DNA from: Eremophila alpestris peregrina
Taxonomy: Eukaryota > Chordata > Aves > Passeriformes > Alaudidae
DNA length: 64,000 nt
Assembly: GCA_009792885.1 (NCBI GenBank)
Contig: WMCF01000015.1
Span: 6,002,831 to 6,066,830 of the forward strand
Direction: 5' to 3'
Both the position numbers and the translations under genes were made by a program. Position 1 is the first letter of the stretch, and every line of letters begins with the position of its first letter. Below are positions 1 through 11,381 of the stretch, one piece after another. The notes under the pieces were generated by a model, which saw nothing but the letters and a program-made list of their open reading frames with translations, did not search any database and was not told the origin of the DNA.

Positions 1-197
1 CTCCATCAGAACCAGTTGGCAGTGATCTTTTGTGTGGTACTCAAGGAACTGGATTTTTAAGATGTTTTACACTTCATTATAAAGAAGTTCAGAGCAGTCA
101 GAGAAAGCAACCTAAGAAGTCCCTGTGTTGCACCATTAGTTGTGAAAGAAGTACACAGGATGGCTGTGCCACTTGGGTATTTCTGCATTGCAGACAT
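1..197 (+). CDS. Putative internal coding exon, partial at window edge, unknown protein
   Basis: A reading frame (codons starting at position 3) is open from the window edge to 197 and ends in phase 0 at a perfect donor, GTAAGT, at 198-203. The roughly 65 visible residues are cysteine-rich (motifs such as LLCGTQG, SLCCTISCE and FLHCRH) with a basic stretch QRKQPKK. The spaced cysteines could bind zinc, but no known zinc-finger pattern is obvious. The next candidate exon, at 2245, also starts in phase 0, so the two would join without a frameshift. Open frames of this length occur by chance in AT-rich DNA (roughly 7% of random codons are stops here), so the donor and phase match carry the weight. 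The true exon start lies left of the window. I do not recognise the protein. Alternative: a chance open frame. Confidence 0.35.
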
Positions 198-2244
198 GTA
201 AGTGAAAGGATATCGAGTGAGTGAGAAAGCCTAAAATTGTACAATAAATTCACAGGCTCTTTTTGTGTTCTATTTGTATTAATTACATGGTTGCTGGGAA
301 GGGGAGCAGTGCTGCAAATTTCTGCAAATAACCTTTATCTGCCCAAGCATTTAAAATGAAGATTTTAAAATAATAAATTATCAATTTATTTATTAATGAT
401 ATATGCTATCACTGAAATTGCCAGACTTGAGTGTCCCCTGTACTAGTCCCCTGTAGTATTTCCCCTATATAACAATCTAGCCCTAACTGCTGCTGGAGAT
501 GGAAGGATAAACAAAAATTGAGAAGATTACTCTAAACCCTTATGGCAGCCAAGGACATCTAAAGCCTGAATGATTTACTTTTGCATTATGGTAGTCATGT
601 CCCTGGATCCAAGTCAACAAGCAGTAAAAAATACAGCTCTTGAGTATCTGACTGTTTTTCATGTTTAATTTGAGGAACAAAATAAATACTGTATACAAAA
701 CACTTGGCTATGGAATACTGTGGACTGTACAGAATAGTGGACCATATTTCCATTGTCCATAAATTGCCTGATAGGAGAATATGAGCCCTCTTTTTTTCTG
801 TTCCATAGGTATCTCCTTGATTTATGAAGACATTTCTCTAGGGCTTAAGCACAGATGTGGTACCATAATCTAAGCAGGTCTGTGTTGTGTATTTTGAAAT
901 GGTTGTGTTATCCTGCAAACCTGGAAAATGTTTAGTATTAACATCTTAAGCAGGTAACATTTTGTGAAACAAATATTTATTCTACCTAACTATTCTGAAC
1001 TATTTATAGGACTGCTAAGTGACCTAAAACCTTTAAATAATTCTTCTTTAACAACTTCTATTTCTTTTGAACTTCATGTATTTAGCTACCATTTCCTTAC
1101 TCAAGCTTTTTGTGCTTAATCTAATTGATTTTATTAGGGGTCATAAACTGAAAGCAAACTTTCATCTGCTGTGGATACATCCTCTTAACTGTAATACACC
1201 TCCCCAACTACTTTTGTCTTGATTAAGGACACATTACCAAGCAGTTGTAGGGCTTTTTTGTTTTAGTGAGTACTTTTTGCTTTGGTAGGTTGAGTTCATT
1301 TAAGTACTTACTTTAAAAATGCTGTTAACTATATACAGCTGTTAAATCAAGAGGTTTTATAAATAGTTTTCATGTAAATGTATAAAAAGATATCAACCAG
1401 TAAAATTGCTTGCTAGTTTATTAATCAGTACATTCAAGACATTTTTGAAAAAAGAATTTTCATGTTTCTCAGCCTGAATTCACATTAGCAAGTTGTTGTT
1501 GATTGAATTGGTTATTTTGTGAGATGAGAGCTGAATATTTTTCTATAAAATAACTAAATTACCTATATTTTGTTTCTTCTCTGATAAATGATAATAGTGA
1601 GATCCATTTATTCCAAAGCAAAATGCTGTATGCATGAGAAGAAGTAAGAGAGAGATGCCTTTGACTCCTATTCCTGCTCTCAGTTTAAATAAGTTAATCA
1701 CTTGTCTTTTTATGAGATCTTTCACGGCTTGATAGCCCTCTGAAGTTCCATTGTGAGCTTTTAGTATCATTATGTGCATGCTGTTTGGATATCAAGGGGT
1801 TTTGTTAACTGATGAAAAGCTTTTTTCCAAATTCAGTTTTCATACAGTGACCCATAATATTTTTTTCTCATAAAGTTTGTGAACTCTGGTGATGAATTTA
1901 GGCAGGTTTTAAAGATCAGTTTTGTTTTTACAGCTTGAAAAAGTAAGTGCCCATTTTAATCAGAACAACAACAACAAAAAAATCTAGTTATGTTCTGCTC
2001 AGGAAATGGGTGAAAATAGCTAAACATGGCAGTAATGAGGCTGGCTCTTTCTAATGTTTCTGATTTCAGTTAATGAGAAGATATTTAGCTTTTTCTGAGC
2101 TGAATATTCCCAAAGAAATAATGATTTGTTTTCCCACATAAAAGACTATATATATGCGTGAGTATGTATGTATATGTGAATTAAAGCAATCCTACAGTTG
2201 CATGTCTTCTTACTTGGATCAGAAGCTTTCTTGTATTTTTTTAG
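198..2244 (+). other. Putative intron 1
   Basis: This is AT-rich sequence between a GTAAGT donor at 198 and a T-rich tract ending in AG at 2243-2244. I see no repeat family and no further exon with good splice sites. The tract 2140-2175 is a mixed TA/TG-rich stretch. The boundary calls depend on the flanking exon calls. Confidence 0.3.
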
Positions 2245-2483
2245 GGGCTGCAAGATGAGAGCCAGAGTAGGGCATTATTGGCAGAATTTGTTCATTCTGC
2301 AAAGAGAAAAGTGACATTTGGGGTCTTTTCTGAAGAAATAGCATCTTCTTCTTTCTTCTGCCTGGAAAATAAGAGTAAACTGATAACATCTCCCTGCAAA
2401 ATGTTGTCGTGCCAGCAGACCATTAGCCACTTCATCTCCAGGAAAAGTTTTTCTGGAGGAGCTTCCCCTCTCCCACCCTCCAA
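2245..2483 (+). CDS. Putative coding exon with a KVTF (PP1-docking-like) motif
   Basis: The frame is open from the acceptor (T-rich tract then AG at 2243-2244) through 79 codons. It begins GLQDESQSRALLAEF and contains AKRKVTFG. KVTF fits the RVxF consensus of protein phosphatase 1 docking sites; whether it functions is inference. The remainder is rich in serine, cysteine and lysine, with a proline-containing end (GGASPLPPS). A possible donor, CAA|GTATGG, lies at 2484. It is weaker than the donor of the previous exon and leaves two bases of a codon. That phase matches the single completing base at the start of the candidate terminal exon at 5979. If the donor is not used, the frame runs on to TAA at 2494-2496 with no AATAAA nearby. 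I do not recognise the protein. A chance open frame remains possible. Confidence 0.38.
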
Positions 2484-5400
2484 GTATGGTGTCTAAAATG
2501 ACAGGCTAATTTCAGATTCAGCTGTGATTGAGCACATGCCAATTTTTACATGCTTTACATAACTAAAATAGAACTGTCTTTAGAAATCTGTATATTAGGG
2601 AAATGAGCTCTAATCAGTGAAAGCTTTTTTCATAAGTGGGTATATTCACATAATTTTTACTTTTTTCAAACATGTAGCACTTAAAATTATATTAGGAAGC
2701 TTACAGAATTATTACAACATAGCTCACAGCAGCATATTGGAAATAATGGAAATGATAATTCCAGTATTTTCCTAATAGATAACCACTGATATTATATCAG
2801 TTGTATAATCATTCTGGGTCTAAAACATCTGCCTTTCATCTGAGTAATATTTTTAAAGATGAAAGAAATAAGGTCCCCCAAGTTTTACATATATAGGATG
2901 CTGCCATAAAATTTGATGGTTTTCCTTTTTTAATTATTTTGTGTAAAACAATTTGCCAAAATTAATTCAAGTGAAATTTGGGATTCTTATTATGGAATGC
3001 TTTTTCATTACTTGCATGCTCTGCAAGCCAAAATGTGGTGGCTTTTGTGCAAAGAATCTGCAAACCAAAACCGATAAATATACAGAACTTGGAAAATCAG
3101 ATTTGTCCCAAATCTTACTCTTTTAGTGACTACAGAATAGAATTACACCCCTGTCACTACCCATAATAAAGGGGAAAACTGAGTGAAGATGTGGACTGAA
3201 TTAGCAGATCTTTTGGATTTGATAGCTGGGTTAAAATAGTGTTTGGAAGCGTGTCACTGCAGACTGAGTTTTGAGCATTGTATGGGGAATTCACACAACA
3301 GATTCTCACTTCATGTTTCTCTGTGATCATCTCTGCAGTTTGTGGTTTCTCTGCTGTTCTTTGTAGATGGTGGGTGATGCTTTGAAAGCATTTCTAATAA
3401 AAAGCATGTGCATGGTTATTTGACCACATGCAGTGTTGTGCCATGCAATGGAAAACAGATAAATACGCATATTTTTTAACTATTAGTTAGATTAAGACAC
3501 AAATAAGCAGTATCTGGCATGAAGTATTTAAGTATAGGAATACATAGAAGAGGATAAATAACGCCACTTAAATGGCTTTGATGCCATCTGAGTCATGATG
3601 GCAGTGTCCTCAGTCTTGGGACCTAAAGATCTAACTGAATCCTGGAAAACAAAAAAATCAATATCCTGCATATTAATATCCTTCTTCCCACAGTTTATCC
3701 AGCTGGGTGGTCAAGCTCTCATTTACAGTGCTGATACCCTTTTATGTATCTTTGACTTGGTTAGAAAGCATCTAGGATTAGCATTTTTCCTGTTGTCTTT
3801 CCTGACTGCTAATGGGAACTCGTAGCTAGATGAGTTTGAGAAATCCTGATGTGCTGAACCTTCAAGTGATCAAGTTTGCCATCAAGACCAAGTTAGATGC
3901 ATGAATGAGTAGCTTTGCTAAGCCAGTCATGGAGACAAGCTACAGGTGTTTTTCATGACCCTGTAGAAGCCAGGATAGAATAGTTCTGGTAGATCCTACA
4001 GGAAGCCCTGAGGAAGGGATTCATCTGCAGCTGGGCCATGTAAAAGGGAAATAAACACTTCCAGAGTGCTGCTTATCTGCCCCTGATGTGAATGTCTAAA
4101 ATAGATCAGATGAATTGTGCCTTAAAATTTCCTGTTCCTTTCAGCTGAGGGTAAGGAATGATTTGCTTAGATGAGGATGCTTATACTTTAGAGCTTTGTT
4201 AGGTTAGATGGGTCTGGTCAATACAGTTTATGATGCTAGCATGTTTCAAAGAAGGGTACAAATGATTATGTTTTGCTTTAAAGACTATTTTCCCTTGCTG
4301 AGAGAAGTCTTTAGTACTTAGGATCATGATATTTTTTTTTCTTTCCTCAAATTGCATACAATTCCTGTGAAATTTGGGGATCTGTATTTTAAAGAATAAA
4401 CAGGAAAGTTGAGGTGTTTGAAAACACACCTTAGCAACAACACAGTAAGGCAATGGATTTGCAAACCTGGGGCTGCTTTTAGTTGATACTTTTTCCATGA
4501 GCATGACAAACTATATAATAAGTGCTGGATAAATGAAAATGTTGTTAATACTGTGTCCTACATTTAGTTGTGTGATGAGAAAGTTAATTTGGTTTAGGAA
4601 AGACATATCAATGTGTAGCATTGATTCTAGACATCAGTTTGAACACAGAGATGCTTTTAAATGCAGTGTGTCTAGTGTTTCTCTCTTTTATAGATACTGT
4701 TAACACTGTTTGAAAATGCATTATTTCACGCAGAGGGTGTCTATAAGTGAATGAATATGGTATAGTACATCAAGTTAAAGAGTTATTTTAGACAGGGCGT
4801 AATACTGAATAATGATGTAAAAGCAGTTTTGTTTCAGTTAAAATCCAGATTTACTGGATTGTTTCGAAGTCCAAAAAAGCCCAGTTGCTGCCACTTGAAC
4901 AGTCGTGCTCTAAGGAATATGTGGACATTAGCATAAAGGTTGCACATGTTATACAAAGTGTAATTAAAGAAGCTTTGATCCCCCAAATGTCAACTAGCTT
5001 GCTAAGTGTCATAACAAAGTGTCAAGCATCTGGTATACAGTTAATTTGTAGTCATTAACTGCATATTGTTGATGTGACAGTTTGTTAGCAAAGCAAGCTT
5101 GACAGTTTGCATTTTGTTATTGATTGACACCTATAGACCTCCCCACCCGTCTAGTTTACATTCTTTATGAGGGTTACTCAGGTTGCACTTCTACTTTTAA
5201 CTAATTAGTTTAGTTAGTTGGTCCAATATGTTAAAATAGAGTGAAGGCATATAATGAGCCCGGGACCCCTAATTCCATAGCAAGCGTTTCTTGATTGCAG
5301 GCATCTTATAGATTAGCAACCAGTTTTCCAAATGTGCTTTTCTTTTGATATTATTGGTAATCTATAGCTTGCATGAACATATTGCATATTAACCATCCAA

Positions 5401-5978
5401 AATGCCTATTTACATTTAAACAAAGTGCACTCACGATCTGGACTGTGATATCTTCCAGTGCAACTTCTCAATGACCCTAAAAGAGTACCTTCCTACTGCA
5501 TTCCATTTGGTACAATGCAGCATAAATATATTTTGGTTTGTATAGCTTTTTAAATATTCAGTAGCATTCTGCATAAGTTCAAAAGCTGGAATTAATTAAA
5601 ATAATTAAATTGCTTTTTGGTTTTGGTTCCAATTTCCTCTTCCCCCCATATGATATGAAGGCAATCTATCAACAAACTGAGCATGCTAATGAACAGAAAT
5701 ATTATGCGACTATACTTATATCCAAAAAGGAATTTGTGTGCATTTTTTGTAATGGATGATGAAAGTGGTTTATAAAAGAAGTAATCTAAGGAATACTGTT
5801 TCAAATTAGTTAGACATTTTGATGTTTTTTGGGCAATTGCACAAACTTCTGAATGTTGTTTTCTAGATTAATCTAAATTATACTGGCTGCACTTTCAAAA
5901 TTCATGTCTCTTTTTTTCTCTTTGTAAAGAGAGAAGTATTAAGGAACTCCTTATTTATTGATTTTCTTTATTTACCAG
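2484..5978 (+). other. Putative intron 2
   Basis: This is a long AT-rich interval between the candidate second and terminal exons. It ends in a pyrimidine-rich tract and AG at 5977-5978. Its right half contains the dense motif block at 4860-5560, described separately. I see nothing coding in the rest and no recognisable interspersed repeat. Confidence 0.3.
4860..5560. promoter_or_regulatory. Candidate conserved non-coding enhancer, TGACA-rich
   Basis: The block lies inside the putative last intron. Six TGACA/TGTCA cores fall within about 145 bases: 4988, 5007, 5020, 5075, 5100 and 5125. Two of them read TGACAG, the core bound by MEIS/TGIF (TALE) homeodomain proteins. TGATTGACAC at 5121-5130 differs at one base from the PBX-MEIS composite TGATTGACAG. 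Homeodomain-like TAATTA/TTAATT cores and ATTGTT-like SOX cores occur around it. Composition and motif density resemble vertebrate developmental enhancers. Conservation has not been tested. Confidence 0.42.
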
Positions 5979-6066
5979 TCTTCAGACATTGAATCTTCAT
6001 CGTCCACCCACTCCACAAGATGTGGACTGCATTAAATTTCTTTTGGAGGCTGCTGCCTTTGCTTAG
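5979..6066 (+). CDS. Putative terminal coding exon with stop codon
   Basis: A T-rich tract ends in AG at 5977-5978. The exon then supplies one base to complete a codon, followed by 28 residues and TAG at 6064-6066. The peptide includes HRPPTPQDVDCIKF and ends LLEAAAFA: a proline-rich turn followed by a likely short amphipathic helix. Local GC content is higher than in the flanks. Phase is compatible with the donor at 2484. An alternative acceptor AG at 5984-5985 would start the exon at ACA, in phase 0. A 3' UTR and a polyadenylation signal follow within about 250 bases, as expected for a last exon. I do not recognise the protein family. Of the three exon candidates I trust this one most, but 28 open codons is not significant by length alone. 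Confidence 0.42.
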
Positions 6067-6340
6067 AGTGATGCTGACATAATACCAGAAGTGAGATGTG
6101 AAGCTGTGGTCAGTTCCAACACTCTGGCAATCCTCAGACTCGTGTTTTAATGTGTGTCCCTGACATGTGCTTCTGGAGGCCTGCTTCTGTAGTGCTTTTC
6201 ATGTTGTATGTTGTATGCAAGTGTGAATGTTACCACTTGGTAACAGCATTTTCATGCCCTACAAAAGTTACATGCAGATTTTTCATCCTAGAATTTCAGA
6301 TTGACTAAAAATCACAATAAATTTGATTTTCAGTATATGT
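6067..6340 (+). other. Putative 3' untranslated region
   Basis: This non-coding stretch runs from the stop at 6064 to just past AATAAA at 6316. It contains an imperfect tandem repeat around 6202-6220 (the units 'gttgtatgttgtatg') and no long open frame. It exists only if the terminal exon call is right. Confidence 0.35.
6316..6321 (+). terminator. Canonical AATAAA polyadenylation signal
   Basis: AATAAA is followed 10-15 bases later by a CA (6331-6332), a plausible cleavage site, and then by a T/G-rich stretch at about 6338-6358 resembling a downstream element. AATAAA is common by chance in AT-rich DNA. The call is supported mainly by its position about 250 bases after the candidate stop codon. 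Confidence 0.4.
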
Positions 6341-7442
6341 CTTGCTTCTGTTTGTTTTAGGTTTTTTTTTTTCTGTAGTCTTAATAGATTATATTATGTG
6401 GATTATAGCTTCTCAGACTTTGTTTTATTTAGACTAATTTAACAAAAATTGAGATACATAATTTCATGATATGTGGTGAAATTCCAGACATGATGTTTAA
6501 AAGAAAGATGACAAGCACTTGAGGAGGCAGCCAATATTTCAGTAATAGCACATAGTAGACTTCATTTTTTATATTATGGAGGGACACTGTAATGAATAAT
6601 ATCTGTGGAGTGCTTGAATAAATAAGATAGGAGGAGCAGAAAGGGTACATTAATTGGTTTTATTTTATTTATTGTTTCTGTTGCACTGAAAAGATTCCTT
6701 CGTGTACCATGTTGGTGGTATTGCATGATGTTCAGGGACACACTGAGTGGAGAACACTGAACTTTTCTGCATGGAGGAACTAAGAGCAGTTGTTACCTTT
6801 TTGTCAAGACAAAATGTGAACCTGTTCTTAAAGGCAACCACAAAATTTGCACTGTCCCTTTTTTGGCCACTATTTTGTGTTGCTGCTGCTTCCAAGTACA
6901 GGAGAGTGCCTATGTTGAGCCACTCAGTGGTACTAAAGGTAGGAGCTGAATTTCTCCATTTTTGATCCGTGCAAAAGCAAGTTCCTAAAACTGCATAATG
7001 ATCAGTATATGCAAATTCTGATAATTTAAGGATACGTAAAAATGCAAATAATGAAGAGTGGTATTTTTCCTTAACATGTGAGCAATGAATTCAGAGAAAA
7101 TTGGAGCAAAACATCCTTAAATTATCTTTCTGAAAGAATTTAACTGAGGTACAAATAAAGTATGCAGCTCGACTTGCCTCGTTTTTATTAGTTCCTTCAT
7201 GCTTGACATACTTAAAGTTTCCCATAATTTAAAGTGGTAGAGAAAGCTCAGTGCCACATTCCTATTCCAATAACAACTGTTGCATTCTTTGTTTATTCTT
7301 TAAAGGTGTTGTGTTCTTCTACACAAAACTTTGACATTTTGGAAGAAAGTTGACTATATCAATCACAACTTCTTAAGATAGCTTTAAATTGTGCTCCTGG
7401 TAAAGACAGCTGGCCTTGGCAGAGACTCAGTCCTCATACAGG
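6341..7442. other. AT-rich non-coding stretch, nothing recognised
   Basis: I see no repeat family, no credible exon and no dense motif block here. The open frames on both strands near 6650-6960 overlap one another and look like chance. Confidence 0.5.
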
Positions 7443-7460
7443 TTTATTTATTTATTTATC
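7443..7460. repeat. Short (TTTA)n microsatellite
   Basis: About four tandem TTTA units. Confidence 0.8.
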
Positions 7461-7512
7461 TGTTATTTAAGGAATTCTATTTTGTTATATAGAAAAAGGT
7501 GTTTGGCTCTAG

Positions 7513-7578
7513 TAGCATAGAATTGGAATATCTTGAGTTGGAAGGGACCCACAATTATCGTGGAGTCCAACTCCTATG
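7513..7578 (-). mobile_element. CR1 LINE fragment, 3' end
   Basis: The + strand shows 'catagaat', then 'gagttggaagggaccc' and 'gagtccaactcct'. This is the reverse complement of the extreme 3' end of avian CR1 retrotransposons, so the element reads on the minus strand. Only about 65 bases remain, which is typical of 5'-truncated CR1 copies. It has no coding capacity. Confidence 0.85.
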
Positions 7579-7579
7579 A

Positions 7580-8107
7580 CTACAAAAAAGAATTCAGTGC
7601 TTAAACATAACTGAGTTTTTATTATGAATTAAATTCACTTAATAGAAAATCTGGTATTTTGCCTGTATAGAAAAAAAAAATCACTATTTTGCTTATATTC
7701 AGATTACCACAGTGTGGTCCAGGTTTTGTTCAGAATGGTTGAAGAAGCAGCTTTGAGTATCCACTCTCATTTGCTGTGCTGCTGTTTCTACATGGAAGCT
7801 GTTCCCACTTGCTCCCGATTCAAACTCCATGAAATGCTCTCCCAACATAAGCAAAGTGATTTCCTCACTGACTGCCTTTTACTGCAAACAGTGTGGCAGC
7901 TGCACCTATGAGGTGATCCTCCTTGAGGAGCCTTATCTAAATGAGAGGATGCATTTCAGAATGTGTTTTAGGTTAGTGTTTACCAGAGCATGAGCATAAA
8001 GCTTGGGGACAGCTTTGTAGCTGGTGTAATTTAACATAATGTCAATGCAGTCTGTGTCTGTGGACCTGTTGTAGTTTGTGCCAACTGAGGGTCTGCACTC
8101 ATTTTTC
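7580..8107. other. Non-coding stretch between two CR1 fragments
   Basis: A 65-codon frame at 7714-7911 follows a CAG and is somewhat GC-richer than its surroundings. It has no convincing donor or protein similarity that I recognise. Nothing else stands out. Confidence 0.4.
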
Positions 8108-8146
8108 TTATATAGGAATGCTTAATTTTTTTTATATAGGAATGCT
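8108..8146. repeat. Direct repeat of 'ttatataggaatgct', two copies
   Basis: Two identical 15-base copies lie at 8108-8122 and 8132-8146, 24 bases apart start to start. They look like a small local duplication with a T-rich spacer. Confidence 0.8.
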
Positions 8147-8224
8147 GAGCACCTCTTCCTGTGGGTAATTTACTTTTGCTTTGTCAGAAATGTTACCTGT
8201 TTCTCATTCCTTTCTATTTGGAGT

Positions 8225-8396
8225 CAACAGGTTGCCCAGAGAAGCTGTGGATCCCTGAAGTGTTGAAGGTCATGTTGAATGGGACCCTGGGCAACCTGGT
8301 CTAGTGGAAGTTCCCTGCCCTGTGGTGAGAGGATTGGAACTAGATGGCCTTTAGGTTCCTTCCAACCCAGACTATTCAATTATTCTATGATGATCT
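8225..8396 (+). mobile_element. CR1 LINE fragment, 3' end, sense strand
   Basis: Landmarks of the CR1 3' region appear in order: 'caggttgcccagaga', 'gcaacctggtctagtgg', 'ttggaactagatg', 'ccttccaaccc', then the terminal 'attctatgat' typical of the CR1 end. The element is truncated at its 5' end, so only the untranslated 3' part is left. It lies in the opposite orientation to the fragment about 650 bases to its left. Confidence 0.9.
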
Positions 8397-8399
8397 AAT

Positions 8400-9089
8400 T
8401 CACAAACTGAGCATTTCTGATGGTTAGTTATTTGAAATAAATTAAATAAATTATTGGATTATTACATTAAATTTGAAATTTCCTGTTCTATTGAAAAGAG
8501 AAATGAGGATATTTTTTAAAAAGCACTTGGAAGAAAAGTTTTTAAAAGAAACAAAGTATTTATGTATACTTAAGTGATGCTAAAATATGGAAGATATGGA
8601 CTTTTCATTGTTTACGTTATTTGTGGTGGAGATTCCTACTCTTCAGAAAACTTACTCCTAGGTGATTTTAGGTTGGTACTTTTTAATCTCTTTTTTAAAC
8701 ACTTTCACCCACATACGTAATATGTATTTTTATCCTCGTTTCTTAAAGAAGTCAGACCTGCATATTTACCTATTCCTCCCTTTTGTGGTTTAACCTCATC
8801 TCTCAAAAGGTGTTGGTTCAAGTGTTGGTCTAGGTGAGGCATGAGGAGAGGGTGATATTTCCAGTGGAAATACTCAGCACCCACTGAGTAAAAGGACACA
8901 AAAAGATGTTAAAGGGAAATTGCTTTAGTTGTCCAAAAGCTGCCTCTCTTTTGATTTCAACTTTTACAAGTGGAATCCAGAAATTATCCAAATTCCTGAA
9001 CTTCAAACACCATTGTTTTCAAACTGTTTCTTGAAAAAAACCAAACCAAATCAAATCTTTACCTTCCTTTTGAATTATTTTCCAATGAC
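8400..9089. other. AT-rich non-coding stretch
   Basis: No repeat family or credible exon was seen. Confidence 0.5.

Positions 9090-9117
<28 letters not shown>
9090..9117. repeat. Poly-A tract of 28 bases
   Basis: An uninterrupted A28 run. No gene body, polyadenylation signal or target-site duplication marks it as a retrocopy tail. It is probably a simple homopolymer and is likely to vary in length. Confidence 0.9.
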
Positions 9118-9120
<3 letters not shown>

Positions 9121-9354
9121 GGCCAGATGAACTCTTTGTGACCTGCCTCTGTGTTAATCCTTAAAACTGTGGCAAATTGTGCAAAAAAATCTTCCTGGAT
9201 TTATCTAAGATATATCCCACTGAATTGCAGAATAGCAGTAAGGACAAAGAACTGGCTTGAGTTTTGGCAGTTTTAACTAGGACTGTAGGCTATGTTTTGA
9301 ACTTAGATACCTTTACAGATTTTAAGTACTACTTAAACAATTTAGCTGACCTAA

Positions 9355-9376
9355 TTTTTTTTTTTTTTTTTTTTTT
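9355..9376. repeat. Poly-T tract of 22 bases
   Basis: An uninterrupted T22 run about 240 bases right of the A28 tract. The two could pair as an inverted repeat if transcribed together. Confidence 0.9.
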
Positions 9377-11293
9377 GGTCCCCACAATAGCTATTCCCCA
9401 AAGCCTCTACCAAGAAAAAGTTAGGATTTTCAAGTCAAATGTGGCATTAAGCAAGCATTGCCTGGTGCTTATTCCTGGACATTTGCCTGCAATAAGATAG
9501 TCTTTGAAAACTCTTCTTAGGGATGCTTTTAAAACCTTGGAAACTTCTTTTTCCCAGGGACATGTCTGGTGCAGTGTTCATTTGACACCAGAAAATTAAT
9601 ACATGATTTTGCAATTAGCATTCTCTTTCACTCCTTCCAAATCCTTTCTTCTGCTCTATCATCTCAGTCAAAGATGCCTCTCCTCCCTATGCCAAGACAA
9701 AAAATATTAAAAGATTATCCTGTGATAAGCCAGGGGAGACATAATAGATAAATTGTGTGTGACAGCTCCAGTACCCTTTTCAATTTGCCACCATTATCTC
9801 AGGTACAGTTCTTTTTCCTCTAAACCAGGGGAAAGGACTTTCTTATGCTGTGATTAGTTGGGCCACCACTGGTAGAAACCAAATCTGTGAACCCAAGTTG
9901 GGGTACTGAATTTCAAACAATTATCCTTAAAATTGACGAAAAACTTGCTTAGTCCATTCCAATATAAAATCCAAAGGTTTTAGGTGCCATGATAATATCA
10001 GTACCCACTTTCGTTTGTTCAGAGTTGTTAGGTGTGAGTCCAATCAGGTTTCTACTTCTTAGGAACATGGTAGCTTAGATGTTCTGATACTAAATTAGTG
10101 AACATCTCTGTCAGCTTTGTAGGGAGTCTAGGGATGGTTTAGAGTCCATTGGGAATTCCTGCCTTAAGCCCTAAGCCTCTTCCTGAAGAAGATTAGTGCA
10201 AGGTTATGCCAGGGTGTTTATTAACTGTGTGCCACTTCTACCTTCTTTCCTTCCTGACAAAATGAAGTGACTTCTGATTGACCAGTTATCATAGACAAAA
10301 TCCTCCTGGCATATCCAGCCCTGGATGGCAGATAAGGATAATTGAGTGCTGGTTTAGCTGTGTAAACTGTCTACTGGTTCCTTTAGGAGGGGTTAGGAGA
10401 TGGATTTTGCAGACAAAAGGCTAGAATTCCATCTGGCATACAGACACGGACCCATTAACTAAGAGAGGAGCTTTTAAGGTAAAACAGCTGAGAATCTGGC
10501 ATAAAATCATGAACACAGAGTTGAGAAGTATGTAATTTTTCTTTCAATGACTGCTTTTTTTCCTCTTTTTTCGTAGTTAGTATTTATGAATATTTACTTC
10601 CATCTACCTGTTGGATTGACTGTGTGAGATACTATAGCTGGGGCTTTTTCTTTAAATGAGAAAATAATAAATTCTGAGTTTGCTTACTGAAAGGTTTTCT
10701 GCAAATGCCTTGCTCCAGGGAAAAAAAAACCTAAAACCCACTCTCTCCAGTTTCTGGCTGCATTTATTTCTCATCACATTTTTCATTTGCATGCTTACCT
10801 TTGAATTATCAACATAATTTTAGCTTTCTCACTAATCAAATGTGGATTATCACACAGTCATTCACAAATCAAAGTGACAAGGAAAGAATTTATATTTTGT
10901 TAAAACACAGCTAATATTTCACTTCTTTTCTCTTGTACCTAAATTTAGAAGGTACAGACTATTCATCAGGCTATTCTACAGAACCCTTCTGTATGTGGTA
11001 GAAAAGCTGATTTGTATGCATGAACTCTCATTCTTGTGTTTGTGCTAGCTTTAAGTAGCAACACAGCTTTTAATTGTGAGGTTTTAAGTTCTGCAATTAA
11101 AATTTACCCTTTCTACTGAGAGGATTGAGTGATAGCTTTTTGATTTACTTCAGACAGTTTAGACAAATTATATTTAAAAGCACATAAACATGCAAGATGC
11201 ATTTCCTGACTGTATGAAGGTCAATATGTCTTACGCACATTTGCTGAAAGTTTTACTTTGAATAGCTAATGATATTTTCCTACTGTACTGCAG
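9377..11293. other. AT-rich non-coding stretch
   Basis: No repeat family, motif block or coding exon is recognisable. Several short frames with no splice context lie here. Confidence 0.5.
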
Positions 11294-11381
11294 AGAACAT
11301 GCTAAGATGCTGCAAAGAGTTTTCCTGTCAATCTCCTCCAGAGATTCAGTTTTCTTGAAAACCATGTCAAAAAAGACCTTG
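11294..11381 (+). other. Weak candidate exon with good splice sites
   Basis: A pyrimidine-containing tract ends in CTGCAG at 11288-11293, and TTG|GTAAGT follows at 11382. One frame is open across all 88 bases (residues such as EHAKMLQRVFL and LKTMSKKTL). About 29 open codons in one of three frames is likely by chance here, so the splice sites are the only real support. It could be part of a long non-coding RNA or a chance pair of sites. Confidence 0.2.

Noticed and set aside
7714..7911. 65-codon frame after a CAG between two CR1 fragments
   Set aside because: Slightly GC-rich, but with no convincing donor or similarity. The position between transposon fragments does not favour a gene.
9090..9117. 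A28 tract as the tail of a processed retrocopy
   Set aside because: No polyadenylation signal, no gene-like body upstream and no target-site duplication could be seen.
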